Part shown: in pieces, positions 1 to 12,489 of the stretch
Numbering within the stretch: the first letter of the stretch is position 1
Layout of the letters: each line of letters begins with the position of its first letter
Assembly (NCBI GenBank): GCA_015698045.1
Contig: BLAL01000050.1
Coordinates: 186,001-250,000 of the forward strand
Reading direction: 5' to 3'
DNA length: 64,000 nucleotides
Source of the DNA: Rhizophagus clarus
Lineage: Eukaryota > Glomeromycota > Glomeromycetes > Glomerales > Glomeraceae
Program-made: the position numbers and the translations under genes
Notes under the pieces: model-generated
Databases searched by the model: none
What the model saw: the letters and a program-made list of their open reading frames with translations, nothing else
Told to the model about the DNA's origin: nothing

Positions 1-2031
1 CTATTTATTATTTTAGCAACACAATATAAAGAATAGAATAGTATGATGATATTAACTTAATTTTTCACTACTTTAAACTGATTTCTTACTAATAATAAAT
101 TGTAAATCCTTTTGACTTTTAAAGTAGACAATTATTTTATATTAGCTATTCAGGTTTTTAACTTCTTTAAAAGTCTTAATTTTAAATAAAGTAATAAAAT
201 TTGCAAAGTTTTTCTTAACTAATAACATATTTAATGTCATAGATACTGGAGAATTTATGATTATAACTTGAAACCTTTTTTTTTTTAAGTTTTTGAAGAC
301 TTTAAGATGCTGAAAATCAACTAATAACAGATAGACTAAGGAACAATTTAAAAACAATTTTTTTTTTCAAATCTTTCAAATTGAAAATTAATAATAGAAA
401 TAATATTTTTTTAAGCCTTTAAAAGATCTAATAATATGAGATTATTCTACTTAGCTAAAATATTATAAATCTGTATATTACAAATATATTAACCTAAACT
501 TAAGTTAAAATAATATCTAATGATTACTTAAGCTATATTATCATCCTTAACTGCTAATTGAATTTAATTTTAATTTTTTTAAGTTTTTTTAGCTCAAAAG
601 ATGTAGTTGAAGAAAAACTGAAAGGAAGGAGAGAAGTAATATTCAATTGCAATAATTGATACAGAACTTTAAATAATATATATATAGGTAACAAAAAAAT
701 TTGCTTATTTATTATAAAATTTTTTTTAAGTCATATAGAATGTTGCTTATTAAAAAGTGAAATATAAAAAAGTCATAATTATAGATACATAATGGGAAGT
801 TAAAATTATTTAAATTATATATAAATTTTGTATAGTAAGGAATGATTTTTATACTACACTATATATATATATATATGAAAAAATTTTAATTTTACTAAAA
901 AAAATTCTTTTTCTCCTTTTTTTGTAATTATAAATTTTTGTAAGAATTATCATATTTTATGGAATTTCAGAATTTTTTTTCTAGTATATCTTTTTAGTAT
1001 ATATATAATTTTAATTTTCCTGTCTGTAGGCCAACAGCTTTAAATTCTATAATTATTGCAGTTATAGGTTGATAATTTTTTGAAAGAAAATATCTTTTTT
1101 TCATATTTTATATATACTTTTTTTACTTCTTTTTCTTCTTATGCTCTTTTTTAACTTTTTTGTTTTTTTTTTTACAACTGCATAGAGCATACAAATCACA
1201 TGTTTATTTAACCACAAATAATCAATACAGTTTTTACTAATTTTATTTAATATATATAAATAAATTACTAATAATATTCTATTAAGTAAAAGTTTACACA
1301 TACAACATTAAGATATTATTGGTCTTTAGGTATTATACAAATACAAGATGACTATCATCAGTTTTTTAGATGATTAATATTTTATCATAATTAGTTCTAC
1401 ATATTTATAGTATAAATATAATTAGTCATTTTTAAAGTATATATAATTTTCTTTTTTTGTTTTTTTTACAAATTCTACTTTTTATTTACTTATAGTTTAT
1501 CCTAAGTATACTGAATTAGGCATATTTATATATTTTGGTATTATTTTGATTTGTATTTTTTACTATAGTCTAAGAAAGTATTTTCATAAAGTTTAGTTTT
1601 TTTGTTATTTTTTTTTATTATTAACTTAGTCTTTATGATATGATTTTCTTAAAAGGATTATACTATTTATAATTACAAGATTCATAATTGATATAGTTTT
1701 TACTATATATATAGAACTTATATCTGTAATTTTACTATATTGTAATTTATTCTTATTTTTTGTAAATAAAATTTTATATTTTGCAAACTAAAAAAAAAAA
1801 AAAAAAAATTTTAATTTCATTCATACTTTTAAAAATTTTAAAATATATTTTTTATAATAATATTTTTTTATTTTTGTTTTTTATTTACTAAATTTAATTA
1901 TATATAAATAAATTTTAGTTTAATAAAATCACTTTTTTATATTTAAGTAAAATTGTTCAATAATATTAAAAGTATTTAGATCTTAATTTTTTTAAGGCTA
2001 GATATAATATTTATAAAGAAATTTGTATTTT
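1..2031. other. AT-rich stretch without recognisable gene
   Basis: Low-complexity A/T DNA with T- and A-runs, an (AT)n tract near 861-878 and an A-run near 1790-1808. The short open frames here have no family resemblance and are rich in Phe/Lys/Asn/Ile, as expected from translated A/T tracts. I see no gene. Confidence 0.7.
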
Positions 2032-2039
2032 TCAAATAG

Positions 2040-2459
2040 TAGAGTTCTGAATTTTTGGTTTAGTTCTGTTTTCAGTTCCATTTCTGGTTCTGAACTTGGT
2101 TCCTTACTGGATGCTTTTCAGAATAAGATTTTTATTGAAAAATATTTTCAGAATCATCTTTTAACTGAAAACATTTTTTTAGTTAAAAAACTTCATCTGA
2201 ACATTTTCAGTTTGAAGTGTTTTTTGAAAAAATGGTTTCAGTTCCATTTTTTAATCTGAAAATGGAACCAGAACTAATTTTTCAAACTGAAAATGATTTT
2301 TTGGTAGTATTTTTAACTGAAAATATTTTCAGTTAAACGTATGACCTGAAAATATTTTTCAGTAAAAATTTTAAGCCGAAAAATACTTTTGGTAAAATTT
2401 TATATTAGAGAGCTAAATCAAAACTGAAAACAGAACTGAATCAGAAATTTAAAGCTCTA
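2040..2459. mobile_element. hAT-like MITE with perfect 8-bp target duplication
   Basis: The ends are inverted: the left begins TAGAGTTCTGAATTTTTGG and the right, read on the other strand, begins TAGAGCTTTAAATTTCTG. Both continue into a shared AGTTCTGTTTTCAGTT block. The flanks carry an exact 8-bp duplication, TCAAATAG, at 2032-2039 and 2460-2467. An 8-bp duplication plus a TAGAG start fits the hAT superfamily (ends YARNG). The interior is made of repeated, partly palindromic AACTGAAAA/TTTTCAGTT motifs and codes for nothing, so the copy would depend on a transposase elsewhere. Confidence 0.85.
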
Positions 2460-2467
2460 TCAAATAG

Positions 2468-5100
2468 CACTAATTCCAAAAATTTTTTTCTTTTTTTTTA
2501 ACTTCAGAATGTAATTACATCATTTTAGTTAAATAAAATCATTTTTTTTTCACTTAAGTAATATTGTTTAGCAGATTAAATTTATTTATAATAAAAATTT
2601 TAGAATAAATAAACTAATATTTGTGGAATGTGATTAAGTTTTATACTTTTAATTATTTATTATTTATTTAATTTTTAATTTTAAAGTATAATTTTACTAT
2701 TTTGATTAAATGAAATCAATTTCTTATGTTTAGGTAAAGTTGTTCTATTTTTTATAACTCTAGGTATATATTTATTAAAAGGTTGGTATTCCTATAATAG
2801 TACTAATTTTTAAATTTTTAATATTTTAAATATTTAAATTAAATTATTTATTACATTAAAATTTATTTGTATTTTAATTTTTATAATAAATTATATTATA
2901 AATATAAATTTATAAGTTATTTATAAAAGTTTTTATATATGTTATAAAATAAGTTGTTTAGCAATATAAAATTTTTAATATTATAATAAAATTTTGCTTA
3001 GCAGAATTTAAAATAATTTGCTAATTGATCATAGTAAAAAATTTGGATTTTAATATAACCTATATACTGTATATATTGTTTGAAATCCTGTATTAGAGAA
3101 AGAATTTTTGAAATAAGTGGCTTTAATTATATCATTTATAAATAATAATGATAATAAAATATTATAATTAAATATAAACAATTATATTAATTAAATCAGA
3201 TAATATCACTTAAGTTAAATTTTTTATATAAAATTATAAATAATTTTATCTAAATTAAATCACTTATATCAATTTTAAGCCAGATCAAGCAGATAGTATT
3301 TTTAAAGAGATAAGGGAAAACTTAAACATTATAATAAATTTTAAATAGCTATATAATTTTTATTAATTTTGTTTAATCAAAATTGCAAATAAGTATTATT
3401 TAAGAACTATTTTGAAATAAAAAAAAAGGAAGAATTATATTAAACATACTTTTTATTTGATCTGACTTTATTAAATTATAATAAAATTAATAGGTAATAT
3501 TACTTAAATTATATTACCTTTAACTAAAACTAATTATAATTTTTTTTTAATATTATTCATTATAAAGTTTTTTATTAGTTTTTTTATAATTAAAGTTTTA
3601 TAAATATTTATAAAAATCCTTTTATTTATAAATTCTATAAGCTTATTATATACATATTTTATTCTTTATAGTAATTTTCATTTTATTAATTTTTTTATTA
3701 TAAAAAAAACTCTTTTTACCAATTATTACACTCATTTTTTAGAAAAAAATAAAATATTTTTTAAAAAATATTTTAGAAACAAAAACAGTGAATAAAGTAT
3801 AAAAAATGGTTTTTTTATTTATGTACTTCTCTAAATACTGGAAAAAATAATTTTTAGAAATAAAAATAGTGAAAAATGGATGAAAACTGAGAATTTTTTA
3901 TTCATAGATATTATAAAAGAGATGTTAATAATAAATCTAAAAACTAAAATATTTTCAAAAGGGTTTTATTATTCAAAAAGTATAAAGAAATAGGTAAAAA
4001 GAGAGTCACTTAAGGAACATACATGTTCAGGTTAAAGTACTATTTATTGGAACTCTTTGACTAAAAGACAGAAATTATATGAATATTATTAAAGTTTTTA
4101 ATTTTTTCTCATTGAGTTTTATTAATAATGCAGTTTTTCTTTTATGTAATATAGTGCAGTAGCAATTATATTTTATTTTATCTATTACTTTCTTTTGTTT
4201 TATTATAGAAGTATAGTATAGTTTTTTGTTTTAGTTTACCTTAATTGTTTTATTTAAAAGATTGTTTTCTTTTTTTCTTTTATTTATTTTTTATTACATA
4301 TAGTTTTTATTGGTTATTTTTAAAAAGATGGGATTTATGTAATGGTTCTTCTGTATAGACTGAGTGGCAATAGTATATATGCATTATTCCTTTTTGTCAA
4401 GACTATACTGCAGTAAATTAATATGTATAATATAGCTGCATATTTTAACAAAGGATCATGATATCCTATAAAGAAGTCATCACTGTATACTTATCAACCT
4501 AATTTTAAATAGCATTTTAATAATTTTTTAGTTATTAGCAGTCCATAAATTGGTTAACTAGTTTAGCAATACAAGTCCTGAAACCATTGTATTCATTTCT
4601 AAAATAAATAAAAAAAAAAAATTAATTTCTTTATTATATTTTTACTATAAATAAATTAATAAATTTTAATTATAGAAAATTTATAATAAATTTAATTTAT
4701 TTTTTTTATAAAATGTTTATAGTAAAATCTGAAGATTAATTAAAGAATTTTTAAATTTTAAAAAAAAAAAAAAATTTTTAAAAAAAATATTAATATTTTT
4801 AAAATTCTAAATGTTTTGTTATATTAGATTTGAAATATTAAACGACTTTTATTGTTAAATCATGTTCTTTTTAATCATTAAATACATTTAGATTCTATCA
4901 TTATATTTTAAACAAATATTTTTTTAAATAACTAGATGTATCCAAGTTTTGGATAATTATTCCAAAATATTGTTTTTCTTTTTATTGTAAAACATTTTTA
5001 GTACTTGAAGAATAGAAAATTTTACAGAAAAATAAAAGAAATAGGAACTTGATACAAATATATATATATATATATGCAAATAAGTCCATCCTTTACATTA
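2468..5100. other. AT-rich intergenic DNA
   Basis: No coding sequence is supported. About 90 bases near 2888-2975 resemble 50096-50190 (both contain ATAAGTTATTTATAAAAG and a GTTG/GCTTAGCAATATA block), so part of it is a dispersed repeat. The rest is A/T homopolymer-rich DNA downstream of the OYE gene. Confidence 0.6.
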
Positions 5101-5144
5101 TTATCATTTTATATTATATAATTTAAAAAATAAAAGAATAATCT

Positions 5145-6398
5145 CTATTCAGCATCCTTAATTAAAAATCTCTCGATAGCATAATGATATTGTTTAGGAG
5201 TTCTAATTAATACACCCAATTCTTCAGCAGCTTTAATTGCCCAATTACCATCAGCCAAAAGGCCTCTTGCCAAAAATATCAAATCGGCATGGCCACTTGA
5301 CACAATATTATTAGCAAGTTTAGGATCTCTAATCAAACCAACGGTACCCGTATTGATATTAGCATTTTTCTTAATTTCTTCGGAGAAAGAAACTTGATAA
5401 CCAGCCATAGGATGGATCTTTTGTTCAGGTGTATTACCACCAGAGGAAACATCGATTAAATCAACACCAAGATCCTTTAATAGCTCAGATAATCTAACGG
5501 ATTGTTTGATTTCCCAACTATTACCTTCACCGTTGTCAACCCAATCTGTAGCAGAAATTCTAGCAAATAATGGCTTATCTTTTGGCCAAACTTCACGAAC
5601 CTTTTTTGCAGTTTCTAACCCATACCTAACTCGATTTTCGAATGAACCACCGTATTGATCTGTACGTTTATTTGAAATAGGAGAGAAAAATTCGTGAGCT
5701 AGATATCCGTGAGCAAAATGTAGTTCTACTATATCAAATCCTGCTTTTTCAGCACGTTTAGCAGCTGTAACATAAGCTTCTTCAATTTCGTGAATTTGTT
5801 CTACGGTTAATTCTTTTGGAGACGCGTGATTTTCGTTCCAAGGGATAGGAGAAGGACCAACAACATCATCTGGCCATCCACCATATTCTTCCGGACATAA
5901 TTGACCTTTGGAAATAATAAAAGGCGCTCCTGTGGAAGCTTTTCTACCGGCATGTGCTAATTGTATACCAATTTTAACTCCTTGAGAATGAACAAAATCT
6001 ACAATTCTTTTTAACGGAGCAATTTGTTCATCTTTCCATAATCCCGAATCACTAGGAGATATTCTACCTTGAGCTGTTACGGCTGTAGCTTCTACAAAAA
6101 TCAAACCTACACCTCTAAGAGCAAATTGACCTAAATGTACCAAATGCCAGTCTGATAGCATACCATCCTGTGCACTGTATGTACACATTGGTGATACCGC
6201 TATTCTATTTGGTAATATTATACTACGAAGTTTTAGCGGTGTAAATAATGGTGGAAATTCTTTTGTAATCTCTCCATTAGATTGGGTGGTTTTATGTTTA
6301 ACTAAAGATAATGGTGTACCCGGTGGAGGGTCCTGAATTGGCGTATAATATGACACGTTTGGAGCTCCAACATTTTCGAATGTAATTTCAGTAGTCAT
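5145..6398 (-). CDS. Old Yellow Enzyme family NAD(P)H:flavin oxidoreductase (NamA/YqjM-like)
   Basis: An intact 417-residue protein read from ATG, with no intron. OYE proteins are FMN-containing TIM-barrel ene-reductases that reduce the C=C bond of activated alkenes using NAD(P)H. Landmarks: PMCTYSAQDG (70-79), where Cys72 matches the flavin-modulating Cys of the YqjM-like class; QLAHAGRKAS (146-155); ELHFAHGYLAHEFFSP (225-240) with the substrate-anion-binding His227/His230 pair; the DQYGGSFENR signature (247-256); Arg280; and the phosphate-binding end FLARGLLAD (375-383). The first ~48 residues are an extension before the barrel begins. There is no signal peptide or membrane segment, so it is probably cytosolic. 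Codon usage and base composition are less A/T-extreme than the surroundings, consistent with a selected host gene. The physiological substrate cannot be told from sequence. Confidence 0.95.
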   Translation of the reverse strand: MTTEITFENVGAPNVSYYTPIQDPPPGTPLSLVKHKTTQSNGEITKEFPPLFTPLKLRSIILPNRIAVSPMCTYSAQDGMLSDWHLVHLGQFALRGVGLIFVEATAVTAQGRISPSDSGLWKDEQIAPLKRIVDFVHSQGVKIGIQLAHAGRKASTGAPFIISKGQLCPEEYGGWPDDVVGPSPIPWNENHASPKELTVEQIHEIEEAYVTAAKRAEKAGFDIVELHFAHGYLAHEFFSPISNKRTDQYGGSFENRVRYGLETAKKVREVWPKDKPLFARISATDWVDNGEGNSWEIKQSVRLSELLKDLGVDLIDVSSGGNTPEQKIHPMAGYQVSFSEEIKKNANINTGTVGLIRDPKLANNIVSSGHADLIFLARGLLADGNWAIKAAEELGVLIRTPKQYHYAIERFLIKDAE

Positions 6399-6440
6399 TT
6401 TACTTTGTAATTTGGTTGTAGTTTTAATGTCTGAAGGTAG

Positions 6441-6454
6441 GTTATTTTATACCT
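6441..6454 (-). promoter_or_regulatory. TATA-like box upstream of the OYE gene
   Basis: On the minus strand GGTATAAAATAAC lies about 45-55 nt before the OYE start codon at 6398. Position and sequence suit a fungal TATA element. The transcription start is unknown. Confidence 0.45.
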
Positions 6455-7190
6455 TTTATTTCACATGCGGATAAAACTTAATCCGGTGATTAAGATGATG
6501 TGCATTATCTATAATACATTATTAATCAAACGGCATATTAAATTTGAATTTATAAGCAATATAACGACATTTCTAAAAAAATTGCGATAATAAGTGTTTC
6601 GTAACAAAAATTTTCAACATTGATTATGGCATTTTATTATTATTATCTCTTAACAACCATACACTGCTCAGACAAACCTATTTTTGTAAATTACTCAAAA
6701 TTGTACATAATAATATTTGGATGATATCCGTCTATGTAACAGGATGGACATCCTCGTATTATCACATTATTGCCGATCATTTATTAAAAAAAATACAAAT
6801 TCTACGATACATAAAATCAAATTACATACAGTAATTTTAATAATTAATAAATTTATATTAAAATTTAAATTTTATAATATTAGTATCTAGTGATTGGATT
6901 TTAATAAATAATATAGATTGATATTGACAAAATTGTTATGTATCAAAGGTTTATATTAAATCAAATAATAATTATTAGTTTTATAATAATTGCATGTATT
7001 TATTTATCAATAACTTCTTAATTATCAAAAATTATATATATTTATTTTAATTGTAGATTTTTGAATACTTTAATATCATACTGTAAAAGTTTTAAATTTT
7101 GCTTGAATATCTGTAACTTCATCCAAAATTTTAAATTCTGATTAAAAAATAATTAGCATATATATTTACATTTTATCTTGTTACAAAATT
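6455..7190. other. Upstream intergenic region, no gene seen
   Basis: The first ~330 bases upstream of the OYE promoter are less A/T-extreme and may hold regulatory DNA. Beyond about 6800 the sequence returns to A/T filler. Nothing specific recognised. Confidence 0.5.
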
Positions 7191-7194
7191 TTAA

Positions 7195-8600
7195 GGGGTT
7201 AGCGATCACTACCAGTATCACATGATTATTTAAAAAATTTTTATTGGCTAGTTTTTTCAATTTTTATTTGATCAATAAAAAATAAGTTATATAATAGTAA
7301 ATCACAAGTTTATATAAAATTTAGTTTGGTCATATGACATAATATTAATACTGTTAATGCAAATATATGTAAAGAAGAACTGGAAAAATCAAGAGAAAAT
7401 AAGAAAGAAAAGATAAATAAAATGGATTAGTAAATAAAGAGGAATATAGAAAAGCAAAAGATGAATGAAATATGATGAAAAAATATAAATAATAATAAAA
7501 AAGGATGGATAAAATGAAAGATAAATAAAGAAGATATAAGAGAACAAAGATGATTAAAAAGAAACAAAAGGAAAGTAAAGAGAATAAAAAAGTGAAGAGC
7601 AGCAAAAAAAAGGAATAAAGAGAATGAAGGTAAAAAAATGAAAAAATAGGAAAGTATTAAAGCAAATTATAAAAATAAAGGGTAATGAAAAGAAATAAAG
7701 GCAATAAATAAGGAATAAAAAAAATAAGAGGAATGAAAGAAAAATAAAAAATAATAAAAAAAATAAAGGAAAAGTAAAGAAAACAAAAAAAATATAATAA
7801 AAAAAAAGAAAAGAAACAAATGATAAAGAATAGTAAAATAAAAAAAAGAAAAGAAACAAATAATAAAGAATGGTAAAATAAAAAAAATAAAAGAAACAAA
7901 TAATAAGAAATAGTAAAATAAAAAAAAAATAAAAGGAATGAAGAAAAAATTAAAGGAAGTGAAAGAATAGTAAAAGAAACAAAAAAAATGAATAGAAAAT
8001 AGGAAAAAAATAAGAGAAAATAAAAAAAATAAAAGAAAAGTAATAAATAGAGAATAGAAAGAATAAAAAGAATAAAGAAATGTAAAAAAGACAAAAGATA
8101 GTGGAGTGAAATAAAAAAATACAAAGGGAAAATAGAGGAAAATGAAGTGATAAAAGAAATAAATGGGAAATAAAGGAAAATAAAAATAATGAATAGGATA
8201 AAAAAATAAAAATAAATAAAATGATCAATAAAAAAAAATAAAAATAAATAAAGAAATGCAATAATTAAAACACCCATTCATCTCATAGAAAAAAATGATA
8301 AAGTAAGATAGTTATTATCATTTTTAAAAAAAGTAAACAATAAGAGAATTAAAGAAAAAAATGAAAAAAATTATATATATTACTTGAATTTTATTAAAAT
8401 AACATATGCTTAAAAAGAAACAAAAGATTAATAAAGGATAAAAGAAAAAATAAAAAAAAATAAAAATTTACCTTTAACTAAAATAGTCACACTTAAAAAA
8501 AAGAACTAATAAGTTAATAAAAAATGAAAGAGGAATATAGTAAACGAAAGCAAAAAAATGTAAACTGAAAAAAATCACACATAAAAAAAAATTCTAAATA
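7195..8600. repeat. Polypurine tract (~1.2 kb) with embedded splice-signal cassettes
   Basis: From about 7370 to 8600 the plus strand is almost entirely A and G, with hardly any C, in runs such as AAAGAAAAGATAAATAAAAT. The minus strand is therefore one long polypyrimidine tract, and its Phe/Leu/Ser-rich open frames are translation artefacts. Near 8380-8500 the minus strand shows short exon-like pieces: TTTTTAAG before CATATG... and GTAATATA after it, then TTTTTTAAG, about 20 nt, GTAAATTT. The left flank (7200-7250, ending ATTTTTATTGGCTAG) reappears inverted at 49990-50040 beside the second polypurine tract, so both belong to one repeat family. Confidence 0.7.
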
Positions 8601-8649
8601 ATAAGTAATAAATTAGTTATCAGTATAATAGGTAATAATAAATAATAAA

Positions 8650-10080
8650 TATATGATACTAGTAGTTAAAGTTCTGCAAAAAATCCAATCTAATTAGATC
8701 TGATCAAGATTTGATCCAGTTAGATCTGAATTAGATTATAGTATTATAATTTGCAAATTAAATTTAAATTCTAAATTTAAATTTAAAATTTAGATTCAGA
8801 TTTAAAATTATATAATCTTGAATTTGTTAAATTTAATCTGAATCAGATTATAAGATCTGTTTATCTAAGACATTTTTATTTATATATATATGAAGTTGCA
8901 AAAGAAATATCAGAACAAATGATTTCTGCAAAAAAATGCTAGAACAGAACTGCAACTTATTAAATATACTGAAACAGCATTATTTCACATTACTTTATGA
9001 AAAAAATGCCAAAATCAGCATTTTTTTTCATTTTTTAATAGAAAAACATTATGATATGAAAAGACACCAGGAGTTGAAAAAATTGAAAGTGAAATTAACA
9101 AAAATAAAACAAATAAATAAAATAATAAATTAAGAAAAAGGTTTCCATTACTTTATTTTAATGCTGCAAAAATAAAAAAAAGATATGACGATTATTAATA
9201 AATATAAAAATATATAAAAATGTGTAAATTGCGATGTATAAAATAATTTAATAGAACTATTTAAACATAATTTTATTATTTATTAAGAGAACCAGTCTAA
9301 AAGACTTATAATATAAAATTTCTCTCTTATTTATACTTATTTTCTTACATATAAAGCTATTCTTAATTTTAATTTACATAATAAAAACTATTTTTAATTG
9401 TAATTAATAATTTATCATTCTCTTAAATTATTAATACTAATGCTTATCATTAATAATCCTTTTCTTTAATTCCATTTTCTTTTATTACATAATACCAAGT
9501 AATACTAAGACTTTTCATTTTCTTTTATCTAATTGTTTGTTGATTATTTTGATTATGATAAATTATAACTTATAATTACTCATATTAATCATCATTCTTT
9601 ACTGTACTTGTTTAATATTTTAAATTAGACTATTTGTACATGGATTATATGATTGATTTTTATTTTTATTTTTATTATAATAATTGTCATCCAACTGAAA
9701 TACAAAAGTAAAACAGATTCAAACAATACAAAGATAAGTCTAAGTAAGCACTGAGGTTATATGATTGATATAAAATTTCCTTTATGAAAATATCAGTACA
9801 TAAAATTCCAATTATAGTTATTTTGAAAATAAGAAAAAAATTTTTTATGAAATAGGTATTGTCTAAAAAAGAAGAACTGTATTATATAATAATCTAATAC
9901 AGTAATTTTTAATATTTTAGCTAGAATTATAAAAAATTAAAGATATAATATATAATATATGATAAATAGGATTTTAATATAAAAAAAATTCTGTTTCTAA
10001 AATATTTATAAAAAAATAAAAAAAAGAGGGTATGACATAAGGTAATAAATAATAGTTATGTAATTTATGTTTTGTATAAA
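8650..10080. other. AT-rich intergenic DNA with a degenerate palindrome
   Basis: 8660-8880 contains repeated AGATCTGA/TCAGATCT and AAATTTAAATT motifs in opposite orientations, perhaps a decayed MITE whose ends I could not define. From 8880 to 10080 no gene is supported; the short Lys-rich open frame near 8936-9133 has no recognisable feature. Confidence 0.5.
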
Positions 10081-10439
10081 GATGTTAGTCATAATTAATT
10101 AGATGATGCCGTAATATTACAACATACGGTATTACAGTTATGACACTTTTTGTAATATTGTAATTAGGTTATAATGTCATAATTGGGCTATAATATCATA
10201 ATTAGGCTGTAATACACTAATGCCACCTAAGATTGCCTGCTAAAAGTTATTTGGCTCAATACCAAAAGTTAAAACTTCCTATATAGTGCTGTGGCATAGT
10301 TTTGGTATATATAGTATTAGTGTGATAACATTTTTTAATTCATATTAATAAAAAAAATGTTAAAAATGTTTGTTTTTTTTTAATTTGTATAGTAATAATA
10401 AATTGATTAATTAACATTTTTTTAAATACATATTAATAA

Positions 10440-10900
10440 AAAAAGCCGCAATTTTATTAATAAAGAAAGCTGTGATTTTATTAATAAAGGAAGTCATGAT
10501 TTATTAATAAAAAAAGCTGCGATTTTATTAATAAAGGAAGTCACGATTTTATTAATAAAGAAAGCTGCAATTTTATTAATAAAGAAAACTACAATTTTAT
10601 TAATAAAGAAAACCACAATTTTATTAATAAAAAAAGCCACAATTTTATTAATAAAGAAAACTGCAAATTTATTAATAAAGAAAGCTGTGATTTTATTGAT
10701 AAAGAAAGCTGTGATTCCATTAATTTTGTTAATAAAAAAAGCTGTGATTCTATTAATAAAAAATAAGCTGCAATTTTATTAAACGTGATTTTATTAATAA
10801 AAAAGTAATAAAAAAAGCCACAATTTTTGTTAATAAAAAAAGCTGCGATTTTGTTAATAAAAAAAGCTGCAATTTTATTAATAAAAACGTGTCATTTTTT
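10440..10900. repeat. Left satellite arm, TTTATTAATAAAGAAAGC units
   Basis: About 15 imperfect copies of a 24-30-base unit around TTTTATTAATAAAGAAAGC with a variable TGYRA core. The orientation is opposite to the array at 11064-12489, so the two arms can fold back on each other. Confidence 0.8.
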
Positions 10901-11063
10901 ATTAATAAATCTAATAAATTGTGGCTTTTTTTATTAATAAAATTATTCAAAATTGTGACTTTTTTATTAATGAAATTACAGCTTTCTTTATTAATAAAAT
11001 TGCAGCTTTTTTTTATTAACAAAACAAATTGTGGCTTTTTTCATTACTTTTTTATTAATAAAA

Positions 11064-12489
11064 TCATGTTTAATAAAATCATGGCTTATTTTTTTATTAA
11101 TAAAATCATGGCTTATTTTTTATTAATAAAATCATGGCTTATTTTTTATTAATAAAATCATGGCTTATTTTTTATTAATAAAATCATGGCTTATTTTTTA
11201 TTAATAAAATCATGGCTTATTTTTTATTAATAAAATCATGGCTTATTTTTTATTAATAAAATCATGGCTTATTTTTTATTAATAAAATCATGGCTTATTT
11301 TTTATTAATAAAATCATGGCTTATTTTTTATTAATAAAATCATGGCTTATTTTTTATTAATAAAATCATGGCTTATTTTTTATTAATAAAATCATGGCTT
11401 ATTTTTTATTAATAAAATCATGGCTTATTTTTTATTAATAAAATCATGGCTTATTTTTTATTAATAAAATCATGGCTTATTTTTTATTAATAAAATCATG
11501 GCTTATTTTTTATTAATAAAATCATGGCTTATTTTTTATTAATAAAATCATGGCTTATTTTTTATTAATAAAATCATGGCTTATTTTTTATTAATAAAAT
11601 CATGGCTTATTTTTTATTAATAAAATCATGGCTTATTTTTTATTAATAAAATCATGGCTTATTTTTTATTAATAAAATCATGGCTTATTTTTTATTAATA
11701 AAATCATGGCTTATTTTTTATTAATAAAATCATGGCTTATTTTTTATTAATAAAATCATGGCTTATTTTTTATTAATAAAATCATGGCTTATTTTTTATT
11801 AATAAAATCATGGCTTATTTTTTATTAACAAAAATTGTGGCTTTTTTTATTAACAAAAATCACGGCTTTTTTATTAATAAAAATTGCAACTTTTTTTTAT
11901 TAACAAAATCATGGCTTATTTTTTATTAATAAAATCATGGCTTATTTTTTATTAATAAAATCATGGCTTATTTTTTATTAACAAAAATTGTGGCTTTTTT
12001 TATTAACAAAAATCACGGCTTTTTTATTAATAAAAATTGCAACTTTTTTTTATTAACAAAATCATGGCTTATTTTTTATTAATAAAATCATGGCTTATTT
12101 TTTATTAATAAAATCATGGCTTATTTTTTATTAATAAAATCATGGCTTATTTTTTATTAATAAAATCATGGCTTATTTTTTATTAATAAAATCATGGCTT
12201 ATTTTTTATTAATAAAATCATGGCTTATTTTTTATTAATAAAATCATGGCTTATTTTTTATTAATAAAATCATGGCTTATTTTTTATTAACAAAAATTGT
12301 GGCTTTTTTTATTAACAAAAATCACGGCTTTTTTATTAATAAAAAATTGCAACTTTTTTTTATTAACAAAATCCTTTTTTTTATTAATAAATGTAATAAA
12401 TTGCGGCTTTTTTTATTAATAAAATCATTCAAAATTGTGGCTTTCTTTATTAATAAAATCATGACTTTCTTTATTAATAAAATCATAGC
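11064..12489. repeat. 26-bp satellite, long near-perfect tandem array
   Basis: The unit TCATGGCTTATTTTTTATTA + ATAAAA (26 bases) repeats without change roughly 27 times from about 11104 to 11816. It resumes at 11909-11975 and 12060-12285, separated by two near-identical variant blocks (11820-11905, 11980-12060). Near-identity of adjacent units implies recent unequal exchange or slippage. Long open frames across it are by-products. Confidence 0.95.

Noticed and set aside
7354..8277. Several overlapping minus-strand open frames of 83-206 codons rich in Phe, Leu, Ser, Ile
   Set aside because: They translate a polypyrimidine tract in more than one frame; composition alone keeps stops away. No motif, no conserved start. 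The same applies to 48945-49565.
11104..11816. CRISPR-like regular array
   Set aside because: There are no unique spacers; the whole 26-base unit repeats, and this is eukaryotic DNA.
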